Assembly (NCBI GenBank): GCA_000711775.1
Contig: ARYC01000709.1
Coordinates: 1-64,000, forward strand
Source: Oxytricha trifallax
Lineage: Eukaryota > Ciliophora > Spirotrichea > Sporadotrichida > Oxytrichidae
DNA: 64,000 nt
Reading direction: 5' to 3'
Shown: positions 12,439 through 24,449 of the stretch, in pieces
How the letters are laid out: every line of letters starts with the position of its first letter
How positions within the stretch are numbered: position 1 is the first letter of the stretch
Notes under the pieces: generated by a model
The model's database searches: none
What the model was told of the DNA's origin: nothing
The model's input: only the letters and a program-made list of their open reading frames with translations
Made by a program: the position numbers and the translations under genes

Positions 12439-12853
12439 TTGTAGAAATACATTTGAATTTGGAAAATTAAATTTAAATTTATTTATTATAAATCAAAATC
12501 GTGGCAGTTAAAGTTGTTCAATTTAAACGATCTTGGGCTCATTCGATAGAGAATTCAAAATTAGCTGGACTTTATTATTGGCGGTACTATTTTATCGCAT
12601 CCCTGGAGCGAGATAACTCGACTTTAATTAAACTCATCTAAATTCATTAAATTATACCCTCACATTAAAGTCGAGTTATCTCGCTCCAGGGATGCGATAA
12701 AATAGTACCGCCAATAATAAAGTCCAGCTAATTTTGAATTCTCTATCGAATGAGCCCAAGATCGTTTAAATTGGCCAACTTTAACTGCCACGATTTTGAT
12801 TTATAATAAATAAATTTAAATTTAATTTTCCAAATTCAAATGTATTTCTACAA
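12439..12853. mobile_element. 415-bp foldback element, copy 3
   Basis: TA-flanked, with ends TTGTAGAAATACATTTG and complement. The arms are almost perfectly complementary, including copy-specific stretches such as AAATTTATTTATTATAAATC near the ends that differ from copies 1, 4 and 5. The core words GATCTTGGGCTCATTCGATA and GGCGGTACTATTTTATCGCA are as in copy 1. Confidence 0.92.
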
Positions 12854-15271
12854 TATCATTAATTTATTAGAACTTATTTTATTTAGTTGCTAATAATTAT
12901 AATTTATCCTTCTGTAAATATAAATAAGATTAATGACTCCATTAATATGATTAAATCTATATCTCCAATATCATAATTTTAATTTGGTGAAGTCAATTGT
13001 GATTAGGAGGATTTGTGAGTCTTGGAGAATTTAAATAAATATTTACCTCAAATATAGTTTTTGCTTTACTTTCTCAAACGATTTGAAACCTTATATATAT
13101 TAAAAAATTCAATAATTTTATGTTCATAAGCAGTATTCCAGCTAGCAAAATAATCCAAGTAGTGATGAGAACAGTAATATTTTGTGATTTGCAAAAGCCA
13201 AACTTAAGAATCTCTAATTATTGATCAGAAGAGATTGTTAAATATGGCATAAATATACAGAAGGCGAATTATTTTGCTTTTATAATAGACAGTTAACTTT
13301 TTAAAAAATTATTTTCATCTTAAAGTTACTTGTTGGTATAGTTTTATTTAAATTATATTTATAAAATATCTTTGAATGGCTTGTTACTCTAAAGAACTAG
13401 AATTGTACCAATTAAAGCAAAAGATTAATCATTGATAAAATACCTAAATATTATGGTATAATTTTATGTTAACTGAGGAAGAGAGTCTAAACGATTCAAA
13501 ATCTATTTCTCTGGGAATGGGAGTCTAGTTTTTTACTATCGTAGAGGAATGCAATGATGCAATGAATACTTTTGTAACTTTCAGAGCTGTTAATCAGTTC
13601 ATCATTGAGTTCAGAGTTCTTGTTTCAAAAAACCGATTATAAGTTGCAGCACATCCATTCGTTATCATTATTATATAAGGTGACAAGCATGGTTGGATAA
13701 GTTAGTTTAGTGAAGCATTCTTTAATGCCCTCAGAATTGTATATGAATCTGTTTAGATATCGTTTACATTTCTATTTTATTATTTATAAATAAAATAGAA
13801 CTAAAATTGATATTCAACTATACTTATCGATATAATCTCCTATAATTATTTATATTCTTTATAATTTAATCCCATCAATTACTTTTTTGTTATTATTTAT
13901 TACTATGCAATGCCCTGTTTTCTGGATCATCAAATATGTTTTCAATGTTTATTAGAAATCTATTCTGAAGCCCTATTTAATTAACTTAGATCATTCACGT
14001 AGTACATTTGACATATACATCTAATTTAAAAATCTCTCATTTTACAAATAACATGATATTCATTTAACTGCTTTAAAATTTAATTTAATTAGGTTTTAAT
14101 TGGATGTTTAATCACTTCTGCTTGCGATAAATCAAGAAATTGATAAGTTTTCCAGTGCTTTATCATTGAAACTGTTTCGTTAACGATAATTAATCAATTT
14201 ATAATTTGTTTTTACATTTTTAGCATGATTTTATTTATCATTTGCCTTTCCCAGAGAATTGCTTTAATAATTATTGTCATTATCTCATTTCTTATGAAAA
14301 TGTGTACTATCTTGCATCGCTGAATACTTCTAATGAAAGGTTGTCTTTAAGCTAAATGTAAAGTTATAATCCAAATTTTATAGCTAGGTTAGCTTTATTT
14401 AGTTGGTTTATTTTATATTTGTCCTAAAATAATAATGATATAATCATAATAATTAATAAGATGGGATCTATTTTATCATCAATCAAGTGCTTTAAGATCA
14501 ACTGTCTTATAATAAGTTTAATCTTCAACTTCTTCCTAGGCATTTTCTTTCTCTGTTGTTACTATTGTTTTGGGCTTCTTCTTTTTACTGATAGTTTATG
14601 CTCTTTCTCTATCATCCTTTTATGTTTCCGAGAAAATTGGAAGTGATCAACTCAATTCTTTTTTTTGTTAAATTTGTTCCATATACTTATAGTAGATTAA
14701 GTATATTGTCTAAATTCAAAAGGAATTTGCAGCAAGTCTAGGTAAGGGTTTATTTTTGAAGCAAGATTGAGTAAAAAATATAAATGGAGTGAAAATATAC
14801 GATTGTAAGAATTTAATTAAGATTTTTTATAGCAAAGTAAGTACGAATTAAGATAGTGAGGCTGTCGTAATCACAAAAATTGCAATTTGTAAAATGGATA
14901 AATACAAATTAAATATTTTTAAGTTTCCTATACTTAAAGAGCAGAAGTTTCTCAAATTAGAGACATCATATAGAATGACACATAAAAAAGACAAAGAAAA
15001 AAAATAATGATTTAAAATTTAAACAGAGGAAGAAAAATATTGAATTTATCAACATTTTTACTGTTTTAAGATTCCATTTTGGGTAATCATAAAAAGTATT
15101 CTTAATAATCTTAATTAAAAATCATGAATTTCTCATTTTATCTTAAATGTTAGACTATATTAATCCAATTTATCAGCAATTACTTAGTTTGAGACTATAA
15201 TTTTATTTTGCATTGGGTGGTCCTCAATTTTCATGCAGGTAACATGTGAGTTAAAGATTCTTCGTTCTTGT
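12854..15271. other. Mostly AT-rich spacer with one coding-like patch
   Basis: Apart from the frame at 13466-13810, nothing could be supported. A hydrophobic ATG frame at 14461-14646 is dominated by F, L, I and C, lacks supporting context and is not called as a gene. Confidence 0.3.
13466..13810 (+). CDS. Hypothetical protein, possible MDS
   Basis: This is an unrecognised 114-codon frame from ATG 13466 to TGA 13808-13810 with TAA/TAG as Gln. It lies in a patch of higher GC (about 36%) than its surroundings. It starts MLTEEESLNDSKSISLGMGV, has a mixed middle (VEECNDAMNTFVTFRAVNQF) and ends in a hydrophobic stretch (IVYESVQISFTFLFYYLQ). The composition shift argues for coding; the length alone does not. 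It may be only part of a gene cut by IESs. Confidence 0.3.
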
Positions 15272-15844
15272 TCATGATTAGGGAGTAGTGTCTACAAAAT
15301 TGGTATTCACTAATGAAAATTTCTTAATCTGCCATTCTTTTTCCTACTTCTTTTGTGATTTTTCAATTATTGAGTCCTTTTTAATAAATTGTATAATTTT
15401 ATATGTGGTATCCTCTTGCGAGCTCAAGATAAGGAAGAATAGTCTTTCAGAGTGGTGTTTTTTTTACTCTAAAAAGAGTTCAAACACTAATTCTTCTTGA
15501 AAGAGATGCTCATTCCACTTGTCAAAGGTTATTCTATTAGAGGTCATTAGTAAGGGTTTGGTTTAATAATATTATTATTATGTTTTTATAATTGGATCTA
15601 CTTATTAAAAAATTTACTACATTAAATTCTTAGTAAAATTATGAATTAGATGTGTTTAAATCAAGCTTGTGATCACTTAAGGTAGGAGATTTTTGTCTGG
15701 AAAATTATTTTGTTCACTATCAGAAATGGAAGAGCTTACTTCATAACATTCTTGTGAGAAGAATAATTATAAGTTTGAGTGAGTCAATTCTTGTCTTTCC
15801 CACTACTACAATAAGCTGAGTCTGTCATTGTTAACTACAAAACA
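15272..15844 (-). CDS. Hypothetical protein, C-terminal part, possible MDS
   Basis: A 190-codon minus-strand frame free of TGA ends at TGA 15274-15272. It includes LSLLQQWERQELTHSNLQLF, a Q-rich linker (MQQIFQQVDPIIKTQQQYY) and a charged region (FDKWNEHLFQEELVFELF; FIKKDSIIEKSQKKQEKEWQ). No family was recognised. GC is modestly above background. The frame at 15968-16204 is in the same phase on the same strand and could be an upstream piece, with the AT-rich 120 bp between them as an IES. Confidence 0.35.
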
Positions 15845-15967
15845 TCAATATATTTTTATTGTATGATTCTTATAACAGTTGAAATATTTTTCAGTCTTTT
15901 TTTTCATAAATATATATTTCATATTCCTTGCGTTATTTGAGAAAAGGATCTTGTGAGTTTATTATTA

Positions 15968-16204
15968 TCAATTATCAATTGAGATTGAGAAGGTAACGAT
16001 TAGCGAAAGATGAAATTTAAAATCAGAGCTTTAGAGGTACTATCTCTCTTGTTATGTATAAAGAATTGTTTTCTCTTCTTTGAAGCATATTGTTTCTCTT
16101 TAGGAGGTTTTTATCTAAGATTTAGGAATTCAATCTATTGCCAATTTTTCTTTTTAGTATAGAAGCTTGGCTACATGGAACATCTTATCCACTAAGAGAT
16201 TAAT
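15968..16204 (-). other. Coding-like patch upstream of the 15.3-kb frame
   Basis: The minus strand reads INLLVDKMFHVAKLLYQKEK, then a single TGA, then SQIKTSQRETICFKEEKTIL and on to TGA 15970-15968. It is in phase with the frame that follows at 15844. The internal TGA would have to be removed by IES excision for this to be a gene; no convincing pointer pair was found. Confidence 0.25.
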
Positions 16205-17043
16205 AGTTTGGGAATTAGATTTTAGTTAATTTTTAAGAATTATTTAGCTACGAAAGTATTTCTTTCGACTGCAATAAGTCACTCGCAATTATCATCAATG
16301 TACTAATTTAAAAGATCTAGATATTTGACGATGTAAATTTTCGAGCTTCTGATGAGTTAAGTAATGTTTAGATTTCTTCTGACTATAGACCATTCATTTG
16401 GATTTTATTTTTTTAAATAAAAATGCTCTTAAAGCAATTATTATATTATTAATTTTTAAAAGTGTTTATTTTTTTTAATAATAATTGATTAAAAATCAAT
16501 TATTTTATAGTATAATTCTCCACCACCGCTTAACATCTAACTCCGGTCTATCCAAGTTCTGCCATTATATTTAAATCTCTGGATTTACAATAAAATGATT
16601 TAATCATACTAAGGTGTTCCTATTTATCTCTTGATTTCATTATGATTTTTCAGGATATAATAGAAATTCTCATAAATAAATTGAAATTTTCCCTGAATTA
16701 TTATATTAAACTAAATTATTATACAAACCTAAGTGACAGTTAAGATTGCTTTGACCAACTTTCTCTTTTTTTCGTTTGTATTATTTAAGTTTCTAAGCTA
16801 AAACCTTAGCTGGATTAGGAGAATGTAACTTATCTTTAGCTATTTCGATTTAATTTCTTCGTTTCATAAATAATTCTTGCAGCTCTTATTTTTTCGTATT
16901 CTGAAATAAGTGAATCTGCTACAATTCCTCTTACATTTAATAACTATCGCTATTTGCAGCTTTTTATTTAGATTGGGCATCATTCACTCATCACCAAGCA
17001 AAAGTTCTTTTATATAAATAACTCACCATTTCCCTTATAAACT

Positions 17044-17075
<32 letters not shown>

Positions 17076-17389
17076 TCATACTTAATGCTTATATAACTTT
17101 CATAATAGGCTTTTTAAAAAAACCTATTAAAGGATTGTGAGAAATAATAAGTTCAAATTATTTAATCATTAATAGGTTTAAGCTCTGGAATACTTGATTT
17201 ATCATAACTGCTAAAGATATCTCAAAATAATAAAAACGATTTCATCATCAAATATGTTAATCAGTAAATTCTTATTTGCAAATCATAATAACAATCAAAT
17301 TATAAGATATAAAGAAGCTTAAAAGTATTTAATTTTTGAATAATAAAGACCTTAAAAGTAAAGAAAAATAGTATAAACCATTTATTATA
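16205..17389. other. AT-rich spacer with one microsatellite
   Basis: No gene was supported. It includes the (CTTT)n tract at 17044-17077. Confidence 0.3.
17044..17077. repeat. (CTTT)n microsatellite
   Basis: About eight perfect tandem CTTT units. Confidence 0.95.
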
Positions 17390-18010
17390 TATAGCCATGG
17401 CAGAATTTAGCATCCAAATGGTTGAAGAATTTTCTCATCAATGTTAACTTCTTAAGCATCACATGCTATGTGGATTTCTTCTCTAGCTTCATTTAACTCT
17501 TATATTTTCTTTATTGATAGTCATTTTAATGGGCTTAGGGCCATCTACCCACTCTAAATGTCCAATCTGTTTCTTATTTGAATTTTTTAAATGATTTTAT
17601 ATATCGATATTTATTCCTGAATTAAGCATCACATATAAAAGTGAAGAATCATTTGATGCATCTAAACTAAAGCCTTTTGTGATATTTTTCCAATTTCTAG
17701 GTAAATTTAAATTTACTGCTAATAAATTATAAAGAACCAACTAAATACTGGGTAACTTATAATTAAATAATTCATTATTAGAAGAGCAGCCTGATCAAGG
17801 CACTTTCTTTATATTATCTCAACCATAACATATTAAATCTCTAGAATATAAGAATAACTCTTAAATCTGCATCAAAAATTTTAGAAAGTTAAGCTAAGTG
17901 ATGATGAGTTCTCTTGATGTTAACATCAAGGACATTAACTTATATATTGCTTTCAGTATCCTCAGAGGAATAAAAGAGAATTTGAGGACATCTTTCATCT
18001 TACCTAAATC
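17390..18010 (-). CDS. Hypothetical gene with possible IESs
   Basis: Three minus-strand open segments follow one another in different frames. Segment 1 has DERCPQILFYSSEDTESNIQ and LSKIFDADLRVILIFQRFN. Segment 2 has YKLPSIQLVLYNLLAVNLNL, KGFSLDASNDSSLLYVMLNS and IGHLEWVDGPKPIKMTINKE. Segment 3 has NIDEKILQPFGCQILPWL. Skipping from ATTTAAT (its plus-strand complement is at 17832-17838) to ATTTAAT at 17762-17768 joins segments 1 and 2 in phase. AGTTAA repeats could likewise join 2 and 3. Repeats of 6-7 bp can arise by chance here, so this is a hypothesis. No family was recognised. Confidence 0.4.
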
Positions 18011-18411
18011 AATGATAGGGAAATATTGATGAAATATTGCTGCAATTATCAAGTTCATGTATTAATATTTTTGAAAAATTATTAGTTTTAAATATTAATT
18101 AAAACTAAATATCATTCGAAATTTTATCTTGTAGCCGTCTATTTCAAAAATTTAAGAAATGTAATTCGTGCTATTAATAATTATCAGATCAAACAAAACA
18201 ATAATTAAAGACAAAAATGAGATATCAAAACTGAACTAAAATGGAAATTCAATTCTACCTCTTTAAACTAATATTCATTAAATTTATAAATTACCGAAAA
18301 TTGACTGATTAATATGCTCTACAATAGATCTTATAATAAACAAGATGCAAATAAAAAGAATCTCTAAAATAGTTCTATAAAACAAGTTATAAAAAGTTAT
18401 TTTAGGATACT

Positions 18412-18433
18412 TATATATATATATATATATATA
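18412..18433. repeat. (AT)n microsatellite
   Basis: About eleven perfect AT units. Confidence 0.95.
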
Positions 18434-18613
18434 ATAATGGAGTTAAATAGAAATCAATCTTGAATAAACTAAAAACAATTAAAGCAAAAAAACAAATAAT
18501 TATAAATTTTTTAATAAAAAGTGAAATTGCAAATAATAAATTTATAGATAGAAAATAATTTATTAAAACAATAATTAAAAATTATAAAAAATTAATAATA
18601 TAGAAAAAAGTGG

Positions 18614-18900
18614 TCAATTTTTACAAGTTATCTACTAGAAATGTAGTACACTGCAAGCTTTATCATAATATAATATTTAATTAGATCTAGTGATATGTTA
18701 TCGGGGTCGTTTACCGAGTCTTTAAGTCCCCTTCTCTAAGGGACTATTAGGAGAGTAATCTTCAGATGCCAATATCGATGAGACTCCAGCTAAAGCAAGT
18801 GAAAAATTGAGATAAATAGATGGATTATAGACCTACTCATGCCAATCAAACAATGATAAGGATACCTATCTCAACAGCAATATATTTACAAAATAAAGTG
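18614..18900 (-). CDS. Coding-like patch, possible MDS
   Basis: The minus-strand frame ends at TGA 18616-18614 and is GC-rich between 18690 and 18860. It reads LRQVSLSLFDWHEQVYNPSI, YLNFSLALAGVSSILASEDY and SPNSPLEKGTQRLGKRPRQH, with TAA/TAG as Gln. No domain was recognised and no start codon is evident. It is on the same strand as the patches at 15.3-18.0 kb and 19.96-20.4 kb, so all could belong to one interrupted locus. Confidence 0.35.
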
Positions 18901-19961
18901 CTATTATAAAAATACTTAACTAAAAATTAATAGTTTACAATACACATTATATTTTGTAGATATATTCACATTAAATATATATTAATAAATTTATATGAGT
19001 TATTCACATCAATGATATAAGCATTTCAAAGAGCTCCATTTTTGAATCCAATTCTTATGTTTGGTTAGGCTAGGGTATGAATTATACTCTTAGGAAAATA
19101 TTTTTTTACTCACTACTATTTCATAATCTCAACGAAAAAGTTAGTTAGCATATTGCTCTCAATGATTACTATTCATTAAATTTCCATTATGTATATTTAT
19201 AATTGGTTTAAATTATATGTTTATTTAGTTAAATAATAATACAGTAAAGATAAATGCGAGAGCTGAGGATATACAGTGTTTAAGAATTGATTTAAAGGCT
19301 TATAAATTTCAGATTTAGCAATGAGACGCCTTCTATTGATAGATATAGTTGTGATTTGAGAGGAAGAGGAAAATTCAGAAATGTTTTTTATTATAACTTA
19401 TTTTTTAACCAAAAATGTGAATTAATACATACAATATACGAGAGCCTTCTCATTTCTGCTCATTTTTAATTAAAATATATGTTTGCTTTTTTAATGAGTA
19501 AAAAACTGAGAAAAAAAGCTTAATAGAATTCTATTAATTAGAGTTTTCGCTAGAAGGCTGTGTATTTGATATGCAAGGTTGAAAGGTCCGAATAGATGTG
19601 AACCATAATCTTCATTGCAAGAAGCTGATCTAATATAATTTCAATTCAAGAATTATTTCATTGAGGCTTATTTCTAAAATTAGTTTGAAATAAACGCAAT
19701 TATTTGAATCTACACTATATTGAGATTAATTTGATTTAGTTAACATTTCATATATTGCAATGAAATCCTAAAGCTTGACACAAATAAGTGGTACTTAAAA
19801 TATTTATATATTGTTCAGTTATTTCTATGATTAATGATAATTAACTTTCTTTACTTGAAGAGATACTAAAAATCAAAAGGATATAATAAAGTTGAAATTG
19901 ACAACATATAAATCACATAACAACAATAAACTTGATCAAGGAGACAAAATTGAAAATACTT
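18901..19961. other. AT-rich spacer with a weak minus-strand open frame
   Basis: A TGA-free minus-strand frame covers 19173-19640 (156 codons), but the composition is that of the surrounding AT-rich DNA. A short patch at 19030-19110 reads KSIIHTLAQPNIRIGFKNGA on the minus strand. Neither is called as a gene. Confidence 0.3.
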
Positions 19962-20417
19962 TCAGTTTTAGATCAAGGTGGTATAAATTTTTAAGTAAAA
20001 GGAATTTTTGATAAATAGCAAGCAAAGGATAAATAGTTACATTTTATCTATGAACTATAATAAAATACTAAATAATGCAAAAGTTGTTGGGAATAATGGT
20101 TTTGCTTTTTACTCAGTTCTATCACCTGTTATCAAGTATCTTTCCAAATTAAGCTATGATCTACTCTGTGAAGGTTCAATATTTTCTCTCCCTTTAGTCA
20201 ATTTATTGATAAAAATTAGTAGTAGAGGAGCAGTAAGATTCAAAGTTGCAAAGGTGGCTATGATTGTAGACATCTCTTTAAATGTTAGAACTTCCTTGCT
20301 ATCATTAACTTAGCTAATATTGATAGTAACAGTAGTATCACCACATCCACCACATCCTTCTTCATTCTCATTCATCCTAATCATACTGCTCCTATTTTTA
20401 CTCATTTTAGTACTCAT
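19962..20417 (-). CDS. Hypothetical protein, possible MDS
   Basis: ATG 20417 to TGA 19964-19962 gives a 151-codon frame using TAA/TAG as Gln. The N-terminus is MSTKMSKNRSSMIRMNENEE followed by a Gly/Cys-rich GCGGCGDTTVTINIS, then KEVLTFKEMSTIIATFATLN, a charged KLTKGRENIEPSQSRSQLNL and a hydrophobic C-terminus. The first 110 codons are richer in GC than the flanks. The family is unknown. The plus strand across the same bases is also open, so strand assignment rests on composition. Confidence 0.35.
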
Positions 20418-20579
20418 CCACGAGAAGTAAATAGTATTGTGTGTGTTTTAATGACTTATGTTAAATTAAATTATAATTTCCCAGAAATATACCTTTCTTA
20501 AATTTTAAGATTATACCGACCAAATAAATTGTATAGTGTCAAAATCTAGAATGTATTAAATGAAAAGAACAATCAACTT

Positions 20580-20836
20580 CGAATATGCTAAGAAGCCTTG
20601 TAAAGCTACCACTTTAATATAATGAAGCATAAAGAGTTTGTGCATACCAAAATCAATGAGAAAGAACAGCCCTATACAGCTAATTACTATGTTATAAATT
20701 TGTAAGACTTTAAAAATACTGGTATAATTAGTAAATAAGAATTATATATAGAGGAAAAATCATATGTTTAGAGAGGATACACCGATTTTATTTGCTTAAT
20801 ATGTGCCTAGAAATAATTGGAGTATAGACAAAAGTG
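20580..20836 (+). other. Zinc-finger-like coding patch
   Basis: The plus-strand frame reads SYHFNIMKHKEFVHTKINEK, then PYTANYYVINLQDFKNTG, then GYTDFICLICAQKQLEYRQK, and ends at TGA 20834-20836. The H...H spacing in KHKEFVH and the CLIC word resemble C2H2 finger halves. The first Cys pair lies in a neighbouring frame (KKPCKA), suggesting a frameshift or IES. It is not similar to the TBE finger protein beyond this motif. Confidence 0.3.
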
Positions 20837-21358
20837 AAGTAATAAATATTTCTTCAACGAATAATTACAACTTCTTGTGAAATCATAAATTTTAATAAAC
20901 ATAATTTATTATATCAACAAAGATCTTAATTTAAATTAAATAGTTAATATTCTTGAAATGCTTTGATTAAATGTACCTCAATAGTATCGTTGTTAGCTTG
21001 GATTTTTAAGTTATATGATGATCTATTATACATTTATTAATAAAATTCAATATGAAAGAAATTTTAAAGAAAAAGAACTGAGTTAAATAATATATATGCC
21101 TATAATTAATTTTAAATTTAATTTCATGAGTTTGGCAAAATACCTTGAAATAGCAAAAATGATCAAGCTCTCAATCAAATCTATAATAAATAATAATTCT
21201 TGTAAATTTACAACTATTTAGAATAATATAGTGAACTTCATATTATTAAATGTATCAACTTTGACTTAAAATTTATCTGTCACATAGTCTAAGAAATATA
21301 TTTTTTTAATGAATAATCTTCAATCAAGAATTTTTAAGATAATAAAAATTAAACAATA
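20837..21358. other. AT-rich spacer, nothing recognised
   Basis: No supported feature was seen. Confidence 0.4.
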
Positions 21359-21772
21359 TTGTAGGAATACAATTGAAATTGGGAAAATAATTGAAATTAA
21401 ATTAATATAATTACAAATTAGTGGTAGTTAAAGTTGGCCAATTTAAACGATCTTGGGCTCATTTAATACAGAATTCAAAATTAGCTGGACTATACTATTT
21501 GCGGTACTATTTTATCGCATCCCTGGGGCGAGATAACTTCACTTTAATTAAACACATCAAAATTCATTAAATTGTACCCTCACATAAAATGAAGTTATCT
21601 CGCTTCAGGGATGCGATAAAATAGTACCGCCAATTGTAAAGTCCAGCTAATTTTGGATTCTCTATCAAATAAGCCCAAGATCGTTTAAATTGCCCAACTT
21701 TAACTGCCACTAATTTGTAATTATATTAATTTAATTTCAATTATTTTTCCAATTTCAATTGTATTCCTACAA
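21359..21772. mobile_element. 414-bp foldback element, copy 4
   Basis: TA-flanked, with ends TTGTAGGAATACAATTG and complement. Most of the arms pair, with scattered mismatches (for example GGGGCGAGATAACTTC against GAAGTTATCTCGCTTC). The core is as in copy 1, with the variant ACTATTTGCGGTAC for ATTATTGGCGGTAC. Confidence 0.9.
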
Positions 21773-22035
21773 TATTATAAGCTTATATTTTCTTATCACA
21801 AAATGCAAAGAATTAAATACAAAATTAAATAAAAAAGAAAGTGTTGCACTACATGCTTTGATTATTTGTAGAGGAAAGCCAAGATGACAAAAAAAGAAGA
21901 TATTAGTAATTTTATTGAAAATATATTTATTAATAGTAACCCATAGATTTATTATATTAACAAGCTGATATAAGAAGGATAAAATTAGTAATTTTACTAT
22001 ACTCAATTGAACTAGAAAAGAAACTTAGCATAAGA

Positions 22036-22260
22036 ATGGCAAGTGCTTCATTGAAGTTGCTGCTAAAGAACAATTTAAAATATAATAGTCCATATCAAAG
22101 GTAACTTTGCGTTTCTGAGGACAATTTGTACATAGGCATGAGTGTATCTCTTCCTACTATCAAAAAAACAATATCAAAATTCAAAATAAGGCTTCACAAA
22201 ACGATGCTTCAGCTATAATTAAACTAATTCGATATCATTATATCTTTAAATATTAAATGA
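22036..22260 (+). CDS. Hypothetical small frame
   Basis: ATG 22036 to TGA 22258-22260 gives 74 codons: MASASLKLLLKNNLKYNSPY, CVSEDNLYIGMSVSLPTIKK, then basic and AT-rich to the end. GC (about 35%) is above local background only up to 22200. The frame is open upstream of the ATG. No family was recognised. Confidence 0.25.
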
Positions 22261-23872
22261 ATCAATTGCAATCACACCAAAAACTGATGTAAAAATAAAA
22301 TAAATTACCAAACTTTTTCGACATATGATAAATTTCGAAATATCCTGTTTTTCAATTAAATTGATTTCCCCTCATAATTTATCAAACTGTAGTAAAAATA
22401 TTAGAGTTTTAATTAGCAAAAATTCAGTAAATTTTATAAAAACAGTCTCATAAGAAAATTTGTCTTTAATTATACTTTTATGAATAAAGATTATATTGTA
22501 ACGGATTAAATATAGAATCATTAAAGATCATGCTAATTGAAGTCCTCTTTTTATAATAATCTGATATTAATATAATTTAATAACTATGAGATCAAAATAG
22601 AGAGTACTAACAAGTATAAAAAGAGAATTTTTATTGTTAAGGTATAAGATAACTCAACCATCAAAGGATTTAAGAGTATATTTTTCATTCTCTTAAATTT
22701 CAAAAATAATTAAATTATCAAAATCAAAAATATGATCAGTATGCCTTGAAAGAAATGATTAAAGTGAAGAAAGTTTTAGAAATATATTAAGAGATCAGAA
22801 TAATTAAATAATGAGCAGGTATATTTTTTGACTTAACAAAAATAACTGCAAAACTTATATCATCTTTCCCTTCAGCAAAGAGCAAGTATATTTCAATAAT
22901 AATACCCTGATATCATAATGATTAAATGCACTCTTAAAAGAACTCATAAATAATTAGGTATATCCTACAAGCAAGTAAAAAATGATACCATCTACCAAGC
23001 ACTAGCCAAAACTAAAATTAACAATAATGAATAAAATAGTTCAAAGAAGTTATCAGTTTTTTATAAGAGAATAATAATAATAAAATAATTTATATCTGAT
23101 AACTTTATAGAACCATGTATTTTAAATTCAAAAAATAAAAATAATAAATTATTTATAACAATTTTTAATATTTGAAATGCAACATATTAAATGGAGTTGT
23201 GTTATCCCCATGCATTATCACATCGCAAAAAAGTATAAATTATTACTTTTGTTTTCTTAATAGATAAAGTTAGTTCTTGAGTATGTAAAAGTTATAGAAC
23301 AGAAATGTGGTGAAATTTTATAAATATGAGAAAAAAACAACATAGAACGATGAACATAATAACTGATATTTATATTTTATTTATTATCAACCAGTTTACT
23401 TTTGTGTTAACAAAATCATTATCTACTTTCATTATCTAAAATATACTATAATAATTTTTTATATGAATAAATTTCATAGATTTTTATAGAGAATTGAGTT
23501 TAAAGAATTTCCAAAGAGATACCTTTATCATTTATTATCCTATTTTTGGTACTTTTTATTTATCCACTTAAGTCCAAATAATGGTGTGGAATCAGCATAT
23601 TTAATTAATATTATAGTTGTAAATACACTTCATTCTATATTCTAATTTTCTTTGCTTCTAGTTTCATGGATTAAATTTTTTTTATCTCTAGCCTATATCT
23701 TAAAAAGTGCGTCTTTTTAAGTTAAAAGATTCAAGCCATTCGACCCTATATATTAAAGTAATGTCTGTTTATGACTTTTTATTAACTACTATATCATTAT
23801 TGATCTCCATTTATTTGAGAATTCAATTTATCAATCCTTATTAGTATTGATATTATTATATTTGAATTGCTA
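22261..23872. other. AT-rich spacer, no gene recognised
   Basis: GC is about 22-25%; no supported feature was seen. Confidence 0.4.
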
Positions 23873-24287
23873 TTGTAGGAATACATTTGAAATTGGGAAA
23901 ATAATTATAATTAAATTAAATTCAAATCAAAATCTTGGCAGTTAAAGTTGTCCAATTTAAACGATCTTGGGCTCATTCGATAGAGAATTTAAAATTAGCT
24001 GGACTTTATTATTGGCGGTACTATTTTATCGCATCCCTGGAGCGAGATAACTCGACTTTAATTTGAGGGTATAATTTAATGAATTAAGATGCGTTTAATT
24101 AAAGTCAAGTTATCTCGCTCCAGGGATGCGATAAAATAGTACCGCCAATAATAAAGTCCAGCTAATTTTAAATTCTCTATCGAATGAGCACAAGATCGTT
24201 TAAATTGGCTAAATTTAACTGCCAAGATTTTGATTTGAATTTAATTTAATTATAATTATTTTCCCAATTTCAAATGTATTCCTACAA
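23873..24287. mobile_element. 415-bp foldback element, copy 5
   Basis: TA-flanked, with ends TTGTAGGAATACATTTG and complement. The arms are nearly perfect, with the standard core. The short loop is in inverted orientation relative to copies 1 and 3 (TTTGAGGGTATAATTTAATG), so the halves appear flipped, as expected if the hairpin recombines within itself. Confidence 0.92.
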
Positions 24288-24449
24288 TATTATTTGAATG
24301 GCATTATGAATATTTTCATTTAAGTTTTGCTCAATTTTGTCTTGATAATTATTTAAAAATATTAATATAAATTTTATCAAATCTCTAACTTGTTTCATTT
24401 TACTTGTGATTCTATAACGTTAAATCTATGAGGTTATTTCTAGAATTGA

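Noticed and set aside
14461..14646. Hydrophobic ATG frame (MGSILSSIKCFKINC...)
   Set aside because: It is made of T-rich codons only, with no context or homology.
15288..15500. Plus-strand frame opposite the minus-strand gene at 15.3 kb
   Set aside because: The minus strand is open over a longer range, with more balanced residues.
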